Part shown: positions 20,929 to 29,409 of the stretch, in pieces
Layout of the letters: each line of letters starts with the position of its first letter
Position numbering within the stretch: position 1 is the first letter of the stretch
Assembly (NCBI GenBank): GCA_963719275.1
Contig: CAVRBT010000008.1
Span: 124,001 to 188,000, forward strand
Direction: 5' to 3'
Source: AC-32 sp963719275
GTDB taxonomy: Bacteria; Actinomycetota; Thermoleophilia; Gaiellales; Gaiellaceae
DNA length: 64,000 nucleotides
Position numbers and translations under genes: made by a program
Notes under the pieces: model-generated
What the model saw: only the letters and a program-made list of their open reading frames with translations
Told to the model about the DNA's origin: nothing
Databases searched by the model: none

Positions 20929-21147
20929 AGAGCCAGGCGTCCCGCATCCGCGTAGAACCACGCGGCGTTGTCGGTGCGGGTGACGCCGGTGAGCGTGAAG
21001 CCGAAGCCGGTCTTCGAGCCGCCGAAGTTCTGGTTGAGCACCGCCATCTGATCGGAGATCTGCTTGGCGGTCAGGCTGCCGATCGACCCGTCGGTGACGA
21101 CGTGGAAGTAGACCGGCTCCGCGCGCCCCTTCTCTGTCGGGGCGCAA
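20929..21147 (-). pseudogene. Remnant of an M43-type (cytophagalysin-like) metalloprotease
   Basis: The minus strand encodes VYFHVVTDGSIG, then QISDQMAVLNQNFGG and GFGFTLTGVTRTDNAAWF. This is the region just before the HExxHxxG zinc motif in secreted M43 proteases (their pattern: V-Y-x-H-V, Q-I-x-x-Q-x-x-V-L-N, F-x-L-x-G-x-x-x-T-x-N-x-x-W). The frame then runs into unrelated sequence and the zinc motif is absent. A normal start and signal peptide are also missing, so both ends are lost. Confidence 0.6.
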
Positions 21148-21256
21148 GTGCGGGCAAGCCTACTGCGAACAAGAGCGGCCGTCGATGCTCCCGCCAGGTA
21201 CGTTTGGAGCTTCGGATCAGTGGAACAAGGCTGCGCACCTCGAGGAAAGGACGGCG

Positions 21257-21697
21257 ATGTTCGGACGCAGCAGGACGCAGGCCATCAAGGAAAACGCTGT
21301 GAGCGGCGGGGAGCTCGCGCTGGCCCTGGCGCGCGACCGGAAGTTCCGCGAACAGTTGGCCGCCGCGATCGCGCACGGCGCGGCCGCACGGCGCACGGCC
21401 TCTTCGCGCCTCGGCCTGATGGCCGCGGCCGCGCGCCTGGCCGCCGACGAGGAGCTGCGCGGCGAGCTTGCCGCGACAATCGACGCGATCCAGGAGGCGC
21501 GGCGGCGCGTCGACAAAAAGCGGTCGCACACGCTGCGCACCACCCTGCTCGTCGTTGGAGGAAGCGCCGGCGCGGTCGCGCTCTTCAAGCTCCGCTCGAA
21601 GATGCTCGTGAAGCGCGAGGGCAGCGAGACCGAGACGACCGTGCAACAGGAGCCGGTCGCGCCCGCGCCGGTCCCGGCGGCCGAGGCTCAGTCCTGA
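21257..21697 (+). CDS. Single-pass membrane protein, unknown
   Basis: 146 aa, helical and basic (ALALARDRKFREQLAAAIAHGAAARRTASSR), with one C-terminal membrane helix (TLLVVGGSAGAVALF) and an acidic/proline tail. AAAGGA precedes ATG 21257. Its stop overlaps the next gene start (TGATG), so the two form a pair. I do not recognise a family. Confidence 0.65.
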   Translation: MFGRSRTQAIKENAVSGGELALALARDRKFREQLAAAIAHGAAARRTASSRLGLMAAAARLAADEELRGELAATIDAIQEARRRVDKKRSHTLRTTLLVVGGSAGAVALFKLRSKMLVKREGSETETTVQQEPVAPAPVPAAEAQS

Positions 21698-21945
21698 TGC
21701 CGAACCGGCGCGACCTCGTCGCCGAGCAGCTCGTGGAGCTCAAAACCGACCTCGACGCACTCTGGGTCGCGCTCACGCACGACCCGAAGAAGGAGGCGCG
21801 CAAGGAGCGGGCGTGGACGATCTTGGCCGGCATTTTCGGCGCGGTCGCGGCGATCGGCGCACGGAAGGTCGCCACGCGGGCGTGGGGAATCCTGACCGGC
21901 GAGCCGCCGCCCCCCGAGCAGGCGAAGCAGGCGAAGCGGCGCTAG
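21697..21945 (+). CDS. Small membrane-associated protein, unknown
   Basis: 82 aa: an amphipathic N-terminus (RRDLVAEQLVELKTDLDALW), a basic stretch, one hydrophobic helix (ILAGIFGAVAAIGARKVA) and a proline-rich end. It resembles the DUF4235-type small proteins in layout, but this is only an impression. Translationally coupled to the preceding gene. Confidence 0.6.
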   Translation: MPNRRDLVAEQLVELKTDLDALWVALTHDPKKEARKERAWTILAGIFGAVAAIGARKVATRAWGILTGEPPPPEQAKQAKRR

Positions 21946-22101
21946 CTCCTTAGGGCCAGCAGGTTCCCGGCCGGCGTGCGGCCCCGACGCTTTCGTCCTA
22001 TCCGGACGATGGAAGCCGGCCGAGCACGCGCGTAGGCTCGGCGCAATCGAGACACAGCCGGGCCGACGCGGTGTCGCCCGGGCGAGTACGGAGGTGATTC
22101 A

Positions 22102-22497
22102 GTGATCGGAGCGGACTATCCGTTCCTCGACGTTCTCTGGACGATGTTCGTCATCTTCGCGTGGGTGATCTGGTTCTGGCTCCTGATCACCGTGTTCGGC
22201 GACCTCTTCCGCCGCCGCGACATCTCGGGGTGGGGCAAGACCGCATGGATCATCTTCGTGATCATCGTCCCCTACCTCGGCGTCTTCGTGTACCTGATCG
22301 CCCAGCATCAGGGCATGGCCGACCGGAACATGGAGCAGGCGCAGGCGGCCCAGTCGGACTTCGACGACTACGTCAAGGGCGTCGCCGCCAGCAGCGGCCC
22401 CGCGGGGGAGATCGAGAAGGCCAAGCAGCTGCTCGACAGCGGGGCGATCTCGCAGGCCGAGTACGACTCGCTGAAGTCGAAGGCGCTCTCCGCGTAG
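22102..22497 (+). CDS. PLDc_N / SHOCT-type small membrane protein
   Basis: 131 aa. Two helices (VLWTMFVIFAWVIWFWLLITVF and TAWIIFVIIVPYLGVFVYLI) with the PLDc_N pattern WGKTAWIIFVIIVPYLGVFVY, then a C-terminal SHOCT motif (EIEKAKQLLDSGAISQAEYDSLK). SHOCT tails are thought to mediate oligomerisation. Start GTG 22102 has GGAGGTGA upstream. Confidence 0.8.
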   Translation: MIGADYPFLDVLWTMFVIFAWVIWFWLLITVFGDLFRRRDISGWGKTAWIIFVIIVPYLGVFVYLIAQHQGMADRNMEQAQAAQSDFDDYVKGVAASSGPAGEIEKAKQLLDSGAISQAEYDSLKSKALSA

Positions 22498-22508
22498 CGC
22501 CGCGAGGG

Positions 22509-22544
22509 AAAGGACGCGCACGGCCTCGGCCGTGGGCGTCCTTT
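22509..22544 (+). terminator. Rho-independent-like hairpin
   Basis: AAAGGACGC at 22509-22517 pairs with GCGTCCTTT at 22536-22544 around an inner CACGGCC/GGCCGTG stem. It lies 12 bp after the stop of the PLDc_N/SHOCT gene and ends in TTT. Confidence 0.6.
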
Positions 22545-22575
22545 CACCGCCTGCCGATCCTTAGGATCCCGAGCT

Positions 22576-23697
22576 GTGGCCGGTGATGCCGTAAACGGCG
22601 CGGTGGGGTACGACGTGCCACAACGCCGCCTGGGGCTGGCAGGGGTCACGCTCTCGCGCCGGATGGAGAACGGCAAGGGCGTCTGGCGGCTCGAAGCGCC
22701 GCGACTCCTGGGCGAGGAGCCGCTCGTCGTCGAGCAGCTGGGTGGGCCCGTGACACCGCCCCGCGACGTCGCTGCGGTCCTGCCCGCCTTCCTGCGCGGC
22801 TCCGGCCTCGAGCAGATCCAGCCTCGCGCCGAGCCGACCGCCGCCGAGCCGGCCGACGCGATCGAGCGGCTGAGAACGATGCTCGAGCGCCAGTACGCCC
22901 AGATCCTCGTGCACGACCCCGGCGTCCGGCTGGACCTCGATCCCGAAGACGTTCACCGGCTACGCGTGGCAGTGCGTCGAGCCCGTGCCGTGCTACGCGC
23001 CGCGCGCCCGCTGCTCGATCCCGAGTGGTCGGAGCCGCTGCGCGACGAGCTGAAGTGGCTGGGCGGCTCGCTCGGGCGCCGCCGCGACGTGGACGTGCTG
23101 ATTGCGCACCTGGAGCGGGAGATCGAGCAGCTCGAGCAGCCCGAGCGCGACGCCGCCGCGTCGCTCGTCGAGAGGCTCGGCGAGGAGCGCAGGACCGCCC
23201 AGGCCGTCGCGCTCGACACGCTGCGGAGCGAGCGCTACTACCGCTTGCTCGACTCGCTCGAGGCGGCGGCGCACGGGCCGCGCGTCCGGCGAGGGCAGGT
23301 CTCGCTGCGGAAGCTCGCGCGGAGCGAGTTCCGGCGCCTGAGCAGGATCGCGGAGCGGCTCGGACCGAGCTCGAGCGACAACGAGCTGCACCGGGCGCGG
23401 ATCGCGGGCAAGCGCGCTCGCTACACCGCCGAGCTCGCCGAAGGCGAAGTCGGGAAGCCGGCGCGCCGCGTCGTCGAGCGGGCGAAGGCGCTGCAGGACG
23501 TCCTCGGAACCCACCAGGACGCGATCGTGGCCGAGGCGCGGCTGCGCGGCCTGCTCGCGGACGCGCCGAGCGCAGGGGCGGCGTTCGCCGCGGGGAGGTT
23601 GGTCGAGCGAGAGCGAGCCCGCCGCCGCGAGGCTCGGGCCGAGCTCCCTAAGGTATGGCGCAAGCTCGACCGCGCCGCGCGGGCCGCGTTCGGGTGA
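22576..23697 (+). CDS. CHAD domain protein with truncated CYTH domain
   Basis: 373 aa. Residues about 10-70 match the inner part of a CYTH domain (RRLGLAGVTLSRRMENGKGVWRLE), but its first strand with the ExExK metal motif is missing. Residues about 95-370 form a CHAD domain with its conserved His/Arg positions (DVHRLRVAVRRARAVLRAARPLLD, LGGSLGRRRDVDV, HRARIAGKRARYTAEL). CHAD domains bind polyphosphate. The gene heads a group with SixA, Ppx and Ppk1, in line with this role. TAGGAT at 22562-22567 suggests a leaderless start at GTG 22576. Confidence 0.85.
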   Translation: MAGDAVNGAVGYDVPQRRLGLAGVTLSRRMENGKGVWRLEAPRLLGEEPLVVEQLGGPVTPPRDVAAVLPAFLRGSGLEQIQPRAEPTAAEPADAIERLRTMLERQYAQILVHDPGVRLDLDPEDVHRLRVAVRRARAVLRAARPLLDPEWSEPLRDELKWLGGSLGRRRDVDVLIAHLEREIEQLEQPERDAAASLVERLGEERRTAQAVALDTLRSERYYRLLDSLEAAAHGPRVRRGQVSLRKLARSEFRRLSRIAERLGPSSSDNELHRARIAGKRARYTAELAEGEVGKPARRVVERAKALQDVLGTHQDAIVAEARLRGLLADAPSAGAAFAAGRLVERERARRREARAELPKVWRKLDRAARAAFG

Positions 23698-24116
23698 TCG
23701 TCTACCTCGTCCGCCACGCGACCGCCGGACACCGCGGGAGCTGGGAAGGCGACGACGGATTGCGCCCGCTCGACGAACGAGGTCTCCTCCAGGCCAAGTC
23801 CCTGGTCGAGCTGCTCGGCCGCCGCGAGTTCGAGCGGATCGTCTCCAGCCCCGCCGTCCGGTGCATCGAGACCGTCGTTCCGCTCGCGAACGCTTGCGGA
23901 ATGGCCGTCGAGCGCTCCCAGGCGCTGGCGGAAGGAGTGGACGCCGAGGCGGCGCTGGCGCTCTTCCACACCGCGGGAGCGCCGCTCGTCGCCAGCGTTC
24001 ACGGGGACATGGTCGAGGAGCTGATCGGCGAGCACGCGAAGAAGGGCTCGACGACCGTGCTCGACGTCGGCCCGGAACGCGTCGAGGTCCTCGAGCGGCT
24101 TCCCCCTCAGGCGTAG
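23694..24116 (+). CDS. sixA: SixA-type histidine phosphatase
   Basis: 140 aa. The phosphatase RHG motif appears as YLVRHATAG at the very N-terminus, with the second Arg in RIVSSPAVRCIET and the late catalytic His in LVASVHGDMVEEL. This short branch-2 form matches phosphohistidine phosphatase SixA. GTG 23694 overlaps the CHAD stop by 4 nt. Its 3' end overlaps the opposing ppx gene by 10 bp. Confidence 0.85.
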   Translation: MIVYLVRHATAGHRGSWEGDDGLRPLDERGLLQAKSLVELLGRREFERIVSSPAVRCIETVVPLANACGMAVERSQALAEGVDAEAALALFHTAGAPLVASVHGDMVEELIGEHAKKGSTTVLDVGPERVEVLERLPPQA

Positions 24117-25000
24117 GCGGTCGCGCTCTCGCGGAAGAGCGCCAGCGCCGACCCCTCGCGGACTCCCCCCCGCGCGACGCCAAGCGGCAGCCCGAGCCGT
24201 CGCTGCGCCTCCGCGAGGAGGATCGTCCCCGCGAGCAGCGTCGCCGCCCGCTGGGGCGCGATGCCGTAGCGCTTCACGATCTTTGCCCGCTTCATGCCGG
24301 CCAGCTCGCCGATCGCCTCCTCGATCGCGTCCGCGTCGACCGTTCGGACCACGCGGCGCAGCGCGCGGGCGGTCCCGCCGGCTGCCAGCGCGAGCTGCGC
24401 TACGGGCGGCACGATGGGCGCGAACGCCTCCGCGGCCTCGGCGCGAGCCGCCTCGACCGCGTCGGGCGAGGGCGGATCATCGCTGAGCAGGCGCGTTGTC
24501 AGCCGCAGCGAGCCGAGGTCGACCGAGCGCACCCAGGCCGGACCTGCACTCAGCGTCCCCACGACGAGCTGAGCCGAGCCGCCTCCGATGTCGCAAACGG
24601 CGATGCTCTCCGGCGCCGCGTCGAGAGCGGCAACCGCGCCTTCCCAGGCCAGCGCGCCTTCCTCTTCCGCGCTGAGGATCCGTACCGGGACGCCGGTCCC
24701 GCGAGCGAGCGCGTCGGCGAACTCGTCGCTGTTCGCGCCCTGCCGGCCCGGAGACGTGACCATGATCTCGATGCGCTCGCAGCCGAGCCTGCGCGCCTTC
24801 CGCGTCTGCTCGCGGGCGACCCCCACGGCCTCGGCGCACTTCCGCGCCGAGATGTAGCCGAAGCGCTCGACCTCCTCCCCCAGGCCAAGCTGCTCCCGCT
24901 CCATGTGCACGGCGGCGACCGACCGCCCGTCCGGAGCGGCAACCAGCAGGCGAAGCGTGTTCGCTCCCACGTCCACAATCCCGACGCGCACTTCGCGCAT
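24107..25000 (-). CDS. ppx: Exopolyphosphatase / Ppx-GppA phosphatase
   Basis: 297 aa, the short two-domain actinobacterial form. Phosphate-1 motif IVDVGANTLRLLV at residues about 7-19 and phosphate-2 motif VCDIGGGSAQLVVG near 130 belong to the ASKHA fold. It hydrolyses polyphosphate or pppGpp ends. ATG 25000 matches family N-termini; a GTG 18 codons further upstream is possible. It follows ppk1 by 25 bp on the same strand and is probably co-transcribed. Confidence 0.9.
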   Translation of the reverse strand: MREVRVGIVDVGANTLRLLVAAPDGRSVAAVHMEREQLGLGEEVERFGYISARKCAEAVGVAREQTRKARRLGCERIEIMVTSPGRQGANSDEFADALARGTGVPVRILSAEEEGALAWEGAVAALDAAPESIAVCDIGGGSAQLVVGTLSAGPAWVRSVDLGSLRLTTRLLSDDPPSPDAVEAARAEAAEAFAPIVPPVAQLALAAGGTARALRRVVRTVDADAIEEAIGELAGMKRAKIVKRYGIAPQRAATLLAGTILLAEAQRRLGLPLGVARGGVREGSALALFRESATAYA

Positions 25001-25025
25001 TGTCCCCGGCGCGTCGGCCGGATAA

Positions 25026-27113
25026 TCAGCGGCCGCGGGAGACCGTGCTCGCACGCCTGGCCCGTGCTCGTGCTCTGCGCATCAGCGCACCGTGGAGGCT
25101 TTGGGCGGACTTCCCCTTCTTGGCTCGCACGCGCTCCCAGCTTCCGTCGGCGCGGAGCGTCCACGACCAGCGTGTGTCCTCCATGATCGAGTCGAAGGTG
25201 CGCGTCAGCTCCCGCTGGCTCCGTGCGTCCTCGATCGGAACGAGGATCTCGATCCGGTGGTCGAGGTTGCGCTGCATCAGATCCGCGCTCCCCAGCAGGA
25301 ACGTGCTCTCACCGTCGGCCTCGAAGATGAAGAAGCGGCTGTGCTCGAAGAAGCGGCCAAGCAGCGACCGGACGCGGATGTCCTCCTTGCCGCCGCGCCG
25401 GCGCGGCCGGAGGGTGCAGGTCGTGCGCGCAAAGATCTCGATCGCGACACCCGCGTCCGCGGCCGCGTAGAGCTCCGCGACGATCTCCTCGTCGGCGAGG
25501 TGGTTGACCTTGATCCTGATGCGCGCCTCCTTGCCGGCCTCCGCGGCAGCGGCGCAGCTGCCGATGTGCTCGATCAGCGCGGGCCGCATGGTGAAGGGCG
25601 CGACGAGCAGCTTCCGAAACGCCTGCGGGCGGCCGAAGCCGGTCAGCTGGTTGAACAGATCGGCGAGGTCGGCGGTGATGTCCTCGTCCGCGGTGAAGAT
25701 GCTGAAGTCCTCGTACAACCGGGCCGTGACCGCGTTGTAGTTGCCGGTGCCGATGTGCGCGTAACGGCGCAGCCCGTCGGACTCGTGGCGCACGACCAGC
25801 GTCCCCTTCGCGTGGATCTTGAGCGACGGAAAGCCGTAGACCACGTGGACGCCTGCCGCTTCCAGCGCACGAGACCACTCGATGTTGCGCCGCTCGTCGA
25901 AGCGCGCCTTCAGCTCGACGAGGCAGACGGTCTGCTTCCCCTCCTCGGCCGCCTCCATCAGCGCGGGCACGTGAGGCGAGTCGTCGCTGGTGCGGTAGAC
26001 CGTCGTCTTCACGGCGGCGACACGCTTGTCGCTCGCCGAGGTGCGGACGAACGCCTCGAACGTGCGGGCGAACGAGTCGTACGGGTGGTGCACGAGCACC
26101 GGGCTCTTGCGCAGCTCCGCGAAGACCGCCTCGCCGTCGTCGGCGGCAAAGCGCGTCGGCACGACCGGCACCCACGGCTCCTCCTTGAGCTCGGGACGGT
26201 GGAGGGCGACGAGCTCGTCCAGCTCCGAGAGGTCGAGCAGGGCCGGAACGAGGTAGATCTGGCCGTCCGCGACGTCGAGGCCGCTCTTCAGCTGCTCGAG
26301 CATCTGCGCCGAGCACGAGCCGGAGACCTCGACGCGCACCGGCTCGCCGAAGCGGCGGCGGCGCAGCTCGAGCTCGACCGCCTCGAGCAGGTCGTCGGCC
26401 TCGTCGGAGACCGCGAAGTCGGCGTCGCGCGTGACGCGGAAGAACGTGCACTCGACGATCTCCATCAGCGGGAAGAGCCAGGCCAGGAAGTGCCGGATCA
26501 CGCGCTCGAGCGGCACGAAGAGGCCGCGTGAGCCGATCGACAGGAAGCGCGGCAGCAGCTCCGGCACCTTCACGCGCGCGAACCGCTCCTCGCCGGTCTC
26601 GGCGTCGCGCACGAACAGGCCGAGGCTGAGCGAGAGCCCGGAGATGTACGGAAACGGCTGGCCGGGCCCGACAGCGAGCGGCGTCAGGATCGGGAAGATC
26701 TCGCTCTCGAAGACGCGCTCGAGCTCCTGCAGTTCCTCGGGCTCGAGATCCTCGATCTCGGCGACCACGATGCCGGCTTGCTCGAGCTGGGGCTTGAGTT
26801 GGCGCTTCCACAGCTTCGCCTGCTCCGCGGCCAGCCCGATGGCGCGCTCGCGGATCTGCGCGAGCGCCTCCTGGGGCGTGAGCCCGTCGGGAGAACGGCG
26901 CGCGACACCGGCCGCGACCTGGTCCATCAGGCCCGCAACGCGGACCATGAAGAACTCGTCCATGTTCCCGGAGAAGATCGCGCAGAAGTTGACGCGCTCC
27001 AGGAGCGGCACCGACTCGTCGCCGGCGAGCTCGAGCACGCGGCCGTTGAAGTCCAGGTGCGAGAGCTCCCGGTTGAGAAAGCGAGGGCGTAATTCAGCGG
27101 TTTCCGCAGCCAT
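25026..27113 (-). CDS. ppk: Polyphosphate kinase 1
   Basis: 695 aa, the full length for Ppk1. N domain FLNRELSHLDFNGRVLELA, head domain, and the two phospholipase D-like catalytic halves. Visible are ARFDERRNIEWSRALEAAG, the catalytic-His region SLKIHAKGTLVV, IGTGNYNAVTARLYED, and in the second half IRVRSLLGRFFEHSRFF and LGSADLMQRNLDHRIE. It reversibly makes polyphosphate from ATP. It is the first gene of a ppk-ppx pair. Confidence 0.97.
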   Translation of the reverse strand: MAAETAELRPRFLNRELSHLDFNGRVLELAGDESVPLLERVNFCAIFSGNMDEFFMVRVAGLMDQVAAGVARRSPDGLTPQEALAQIRERAIGLAAEQAKLWKRQLKPQLEQAGIVVAEIEDLEPEELQELERVFESEIFPILTPLAVGPGQPFPYISGLSLSLGLFVRDAETGEERFARVKVPELLPRFLSIGSRGLFVPLERVIRHFLAWLFPLMEIVECTFFRVTRDADFAVSDEADDLLEAVELELRRRRFGEPVRVEVSGSCSAQMLEQLKSGLDVADGQIYLVPALLDLSELDELVALHRPELKEEPWVPVVPTRFAADDGEAVFAELRKSPVLVHHPYDSFARTFEAFVRTSASDKRVAAVKTTVYRTSDDSPHVPALMEAAEEGKQTVCLVELKARFDERRNIEWSRALEAAGVHVVYGFPSLKIHAKGTLVVRHESDGLRRYAHIGTGNYNAVTARLYEDFSIFTADEDITADLADLFNQLTGFGRPQAFRKLLVAPFTMRPALIEHIGSCAAAAEAGKEARIRIKVNHLADEEIVAELYAAADAGVAIEIFARTTCTLRPRRRGGKEDIRVRSLLGRFFEHSRFFIFEADGESTFLLGSADLMQRNLDHRIEILVPIEDARSQRELTRTFDSIMEDTRWSWTLRADGSWERVRAKKGKSAQSLHGALMRRARARARRASTVSRGR

Positions 27114-27144
27114 GACGGCTCATCCTCTCGTGTTCGGGCCAGGG

Positions 27145-27234
27145 GGTGGGTTACGAACCTGCGGCTAAGTGGTAACACGCGCAGCGCTGGACTCACAGCA
27201 TCGACACCGGGAGCGAACCGAGCCGTAACCCACC
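27145..27234. promoter_or_regulatory. 11-bp inverted repeat upstream of ppk
   Basis: GGTGGGTTACG at 27145-27155 and its exact reverse complement CGTAACCCACC at 27224-27234, 68 bp apart, in the divergent region between ppk and a decayed phoX-like gene. It may be an operator for phosphate control; I see no standard actinobacterial Pho box of GTTCACC repeats. Confidence 0.35.
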
Positions 27235-27313
27235 GTCGGCGCGGGCTCTCGTAACGTCACCGCCGGAGCGCCGGCACGCCCCGCCGGCGCGTCGACAGGG
27301 AGAGAAGAGGTTC

Positions 27314-27529
27314 ATGAGACGCAGGAAGCGGACTGCGGTCGTCGCTGTGCTCGCCGCCCCGAACAGCTTCGTCTACCGCTACGTGCCGAACCATCGCGGG
27401 GACCTAGCGAACGGCAAGCTGCAGGTGCTCCAGGTGCTGAGCGGGGCGAACGCCCCGATCACGCAGGGCTCGCAGACGCCGCTCAACTCACCTGACCAGC
27501 TCGCACTACGAGGTCGTGCCCGCAGGTGA
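27314..27529 (+). pseudogene. Remnant of a PhoX-type (DUF839) alkaline phosphatase
   Basis: 71 codons remain. A basic N-terminus (MRRRKRTAVVAVLAA) is joined directly to SFVYRYVPNHRGDLANGKLQVLQVL and then LNSPDQLALRG. The second part looks like an internal stretch of PhoX phosphatases (pattern Y-V-Y-R-x-V-P-x-x-x-G-D-L-x-x-G-K-L). Everything else is missing and the frame ends in unrelated residues, so this is an internal deletion derivative. Its place beside ppk and ppx suggests the locus once held a phosphate-scavenging enzyme. Confidence 0.5.
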
Positions 27530-27578
27530 CCAACGAGTCTCCGTGCACCCGCCGCCAGGGCCGCGGGAGCGCGGATCG

Positions 27579-27610
27579 CCGGGAGCCCGTTCTCCGCAGC
27601 GGGCTCCCGG
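27579..27610 (-). terminator. Hairpin after the squalene-cyclase-like gene
   Basis: CCGGGAGCCCG and CGGGCTCCCGG form an 11-bp perfect stem with a 10-nt loop, directly after the stop at 27614 on the minus strand. No U-run is seen. Confidence 0.45.
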
Positions 27611-27613
27611 CTC

Positions 27614-28543
27614 CTACGCCTCGTCGCGACGGCGAAGGATGCGAAGCGCGCGCAACGTGTTCCAGCGGCTTTCGCCGCCGGGCTTCTCCATCTCGACGAG
27701 GAGCGTCCCGGGAATCCGCTTCTGCAAGGGCCAGCGTCCGTTGGGTTTCCGCCGCTCGCGCACCAGCTCGATCGCCTCCTCGATCCGCTCGTCCTCGATC
27801 GCGGGTGTGAGGCGCAGGTAGTCGAGGCCGCGCAGCACCGTGTAATGCCAGTGCCACGGGTAGGTGAGGTGCGTGAAGCGCTCGCTGACGACCTCGCCGG
27901 TGCGGTCGGAACGGAAGAGACGGTGCTGGAGCATGAACTCGGCTGCCCGCGCCTCCGCCTCGCGGAACGCGCCGTCTGAGATCGCTCCTCGCGCCGACGC
28001 GAGGCGCAGGCCTTCGAGCACGTTGAACGTCGTGTGGAACGAGCCGTGATACGTGGAGGGACGGTTGCGCACGTGGCAGTTCCAGCCGCCGTCCTCGAGC
28101 TGTGCGCCCAGCACGGCCTCGGCGAGCGGGCCGAGCCGTGGATCGCCGTCGAGGAAGTACGCCCCGAGGCCGACCCAGAACCCGAGGTGGCAGAGATCGA
28201 CGCGCCGGAGCAGGAAGGCGCCATCCACCTCCTCGCCGGGAGGCATGAAGCCCCCGAGTAGGCCCTCCAGTGGCGCGCTCGCCGACGGGTGGCCCTCCGG
28301 GAGGCCGAACGCGACGAGTAGCAACAGCGTCCAGGTCGAGGCGGTCCACCGGCCCTTCGGCCACTCGCCGTCGGACCCCTGATGCCCGACGAGCTCCGCC
28401 GCCCACCCCGTCTCCGCCGTGCGGCGCCGCTCACGCTCCCACTCTGCCGGCGGCGCGTCGAGGAGGTCGCGCATCACCTGCCAGCGGATCGCCGGGTCGC
28501 CGTCGAGCAGCCACTCGATGACACCGTCGTCGCTTGCCCCCAC
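27614..28543 (-). CDS. Squalene-cyclase / prenyltransferase-like repeat protein
   Basis: 309 aa, cytoplasmic. It has repeated alpha-hairpin units with DGEWPKGRW, EDGGWNCHVR and PNGRWPLQKR, the QW-like pattern of the terpenoid cyclase / protein prenyltransferase alpha-alpha toroid. The catalytic DxDD of squalene-hopene cyclase is not present, and the length is half of that family. I know similar actinobacterial proteins only as hypothetical. It starts 21 bp from, and divergent to, the aldo-keto reductase. Confidence 0.7.
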   Translation of the reverse strand: MGASDDGVIEWLLDGDPAIRWQVMRDLLDAPPAEWERERRRTAETGWAAELVGHQGSDGEWPKGRWTASTWTLLLLVAFGLPEGHPSASAPLEGLLGGFMPPGEEVDGAFLLRRVDLCHLGFWVGLGAYFLDGDPRLGPLAEAVLGAQLEDGGWNCHVRNRPSTYHGSFHTTFNVLEGLRLASARGAISDGAFREAEARAAEFMLQHRLFRSDRTGEVVSERFTHLTYPWHWHYTVLRGLDYLRLTPAIEDERIEEAIELVRERRKPNGRWPLQKRIPGTLLVEMEKPGGESRWNTLRALRILRRRDEA

Positions 28544-28563
28544 GACCGTGCACTATCCCGCAA

Positions 28564-29334
28564 GTGAACCCGCGAACGCTGACGCTGGGCGATACCGAGG
28601 TGGCGCGCATCGGGCTGGGGACGAACCGCCTGACACAGACGACGAAGAACGTGGAGTTCATCAGGCGGGCGGTCGCGGCCGGGGTCGGCCTGGTCGACAC
28701 TGCCCATCTCTACACCGGAGGGCAGAGCGAGGAGACGATCGGGGCCGCGCTCTCGCCTCCTCCCGACGGCTGCGTCGTCGCGACCAAGGGCGGCTTCCGA
28801 CCGGGCGAGGGTCGGCCCGACGTCCTCCGCGGGCAGATCGAAGAGAGCCTCCGCCGCCTGCGAACGGACGTGATCGAGCTCTACTACCTACACCGCGTCG
28901 ATCCCGAGACCCCGCTCGACGAGAGCCTGGCCACCATCAAGGAGTATCGCGACGAGGGGAAGATCCGGCATGTCGGCGTCTCCGAGGCCGGGGTCGAGCA
29001 GATCGAGCGGGCCCGAGAAGTCGTGCCGATCGTCGCCGTACAGAACCGCTACAACCTCTCGGAGCGTCACCACGACGAGGTCGTGGACTACAGCGCCCGC
29101 GAGGGGCTGGTGTTCGTGCCGTTCTTCCCGCTTCGCGGTGACGGAGGCCCGGCGCTCGCCGAGCTCGCCGACGCACACCGGGCCACCGCCGCGCAGATCG
29201 CGCTCGCGTGGCTCCTCAGGCGCTCCCCGGCGATGCTGCCGATCCCCGGCACGCTCTCGCTCGCGCACCTCGAGGAGAACCTGGCCGCCCTCGAGATCGA
29301 GCTGAGCGAGGACGAGTATCAGGCGCTCCTGTAA
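28564..29334 (+). CDS. Aldo/keto reductase
   Basis: 256 aa from GTG 28564. The NADPH-dependent (beta/alpha)8 fold is seen from LGTNRLTQTT, VDTAHLYTGGQSE (catalytic Asp and Tyr), ATKGGF (Lys) and DVIELYYLHRVD (His), so the full tetrad is present. AVQNRYNLSE and AQIALAWLL follow as usual. The substrate cannot be told. A small-RNA candidate lies downstream. Confidence 0.92.
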   Translation: MNPRTLTLGDTEVARIGLGTNRLTQTTKNVEFIRRAVAAGVGLVDTAHLYTGGQSEETIGAALSPPPDGCVVATKGGFRPGEGRPDVLRGQIEESLRRLRTDVIELYYLHRVDPETPLDESLATIKEYRDEGKIRHVGVSEAGVEQIERAREVVPIVAVQNRYNLSERHHDEVVDYSAREGLVFVPFFPLRGDGGPALAELADAHRATAAQIALAWLLRRSPAMLPIPGTLSLAHLEENLAALEIELSEDEYQALL

Positions 29335-29374
29335 AGGCGTGCCGAATTTGCGGACTTTTTCTCTCGCCGGCTCC

Positions 29375-29403
29375 TTGCGCACAGGGTCGCGTTCTCGTAG
29401 ATT
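29375..29403 (+). promoter_or_regulatory. Candidate promoter of a small RNA
   Basis: TTGCGC at 29375-29380, a 17-bp spacer, TAGATT at 29398-29403. The predicted transcription start near 29410 falls two bases before a 7-bp stem that closes the RNA candidate. No reading frame follows. Confidence 0.55.
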
Positions 29404-29409
29404 CCCTCA

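Noticed and set aside
27145..27234. Pho box upstream of ppk
   Set aside because: The repeats present are GGTGGGTTACG in inverted orientation, not the spaced GTTCACC direct repeats of actinobacterial PhoP sites.
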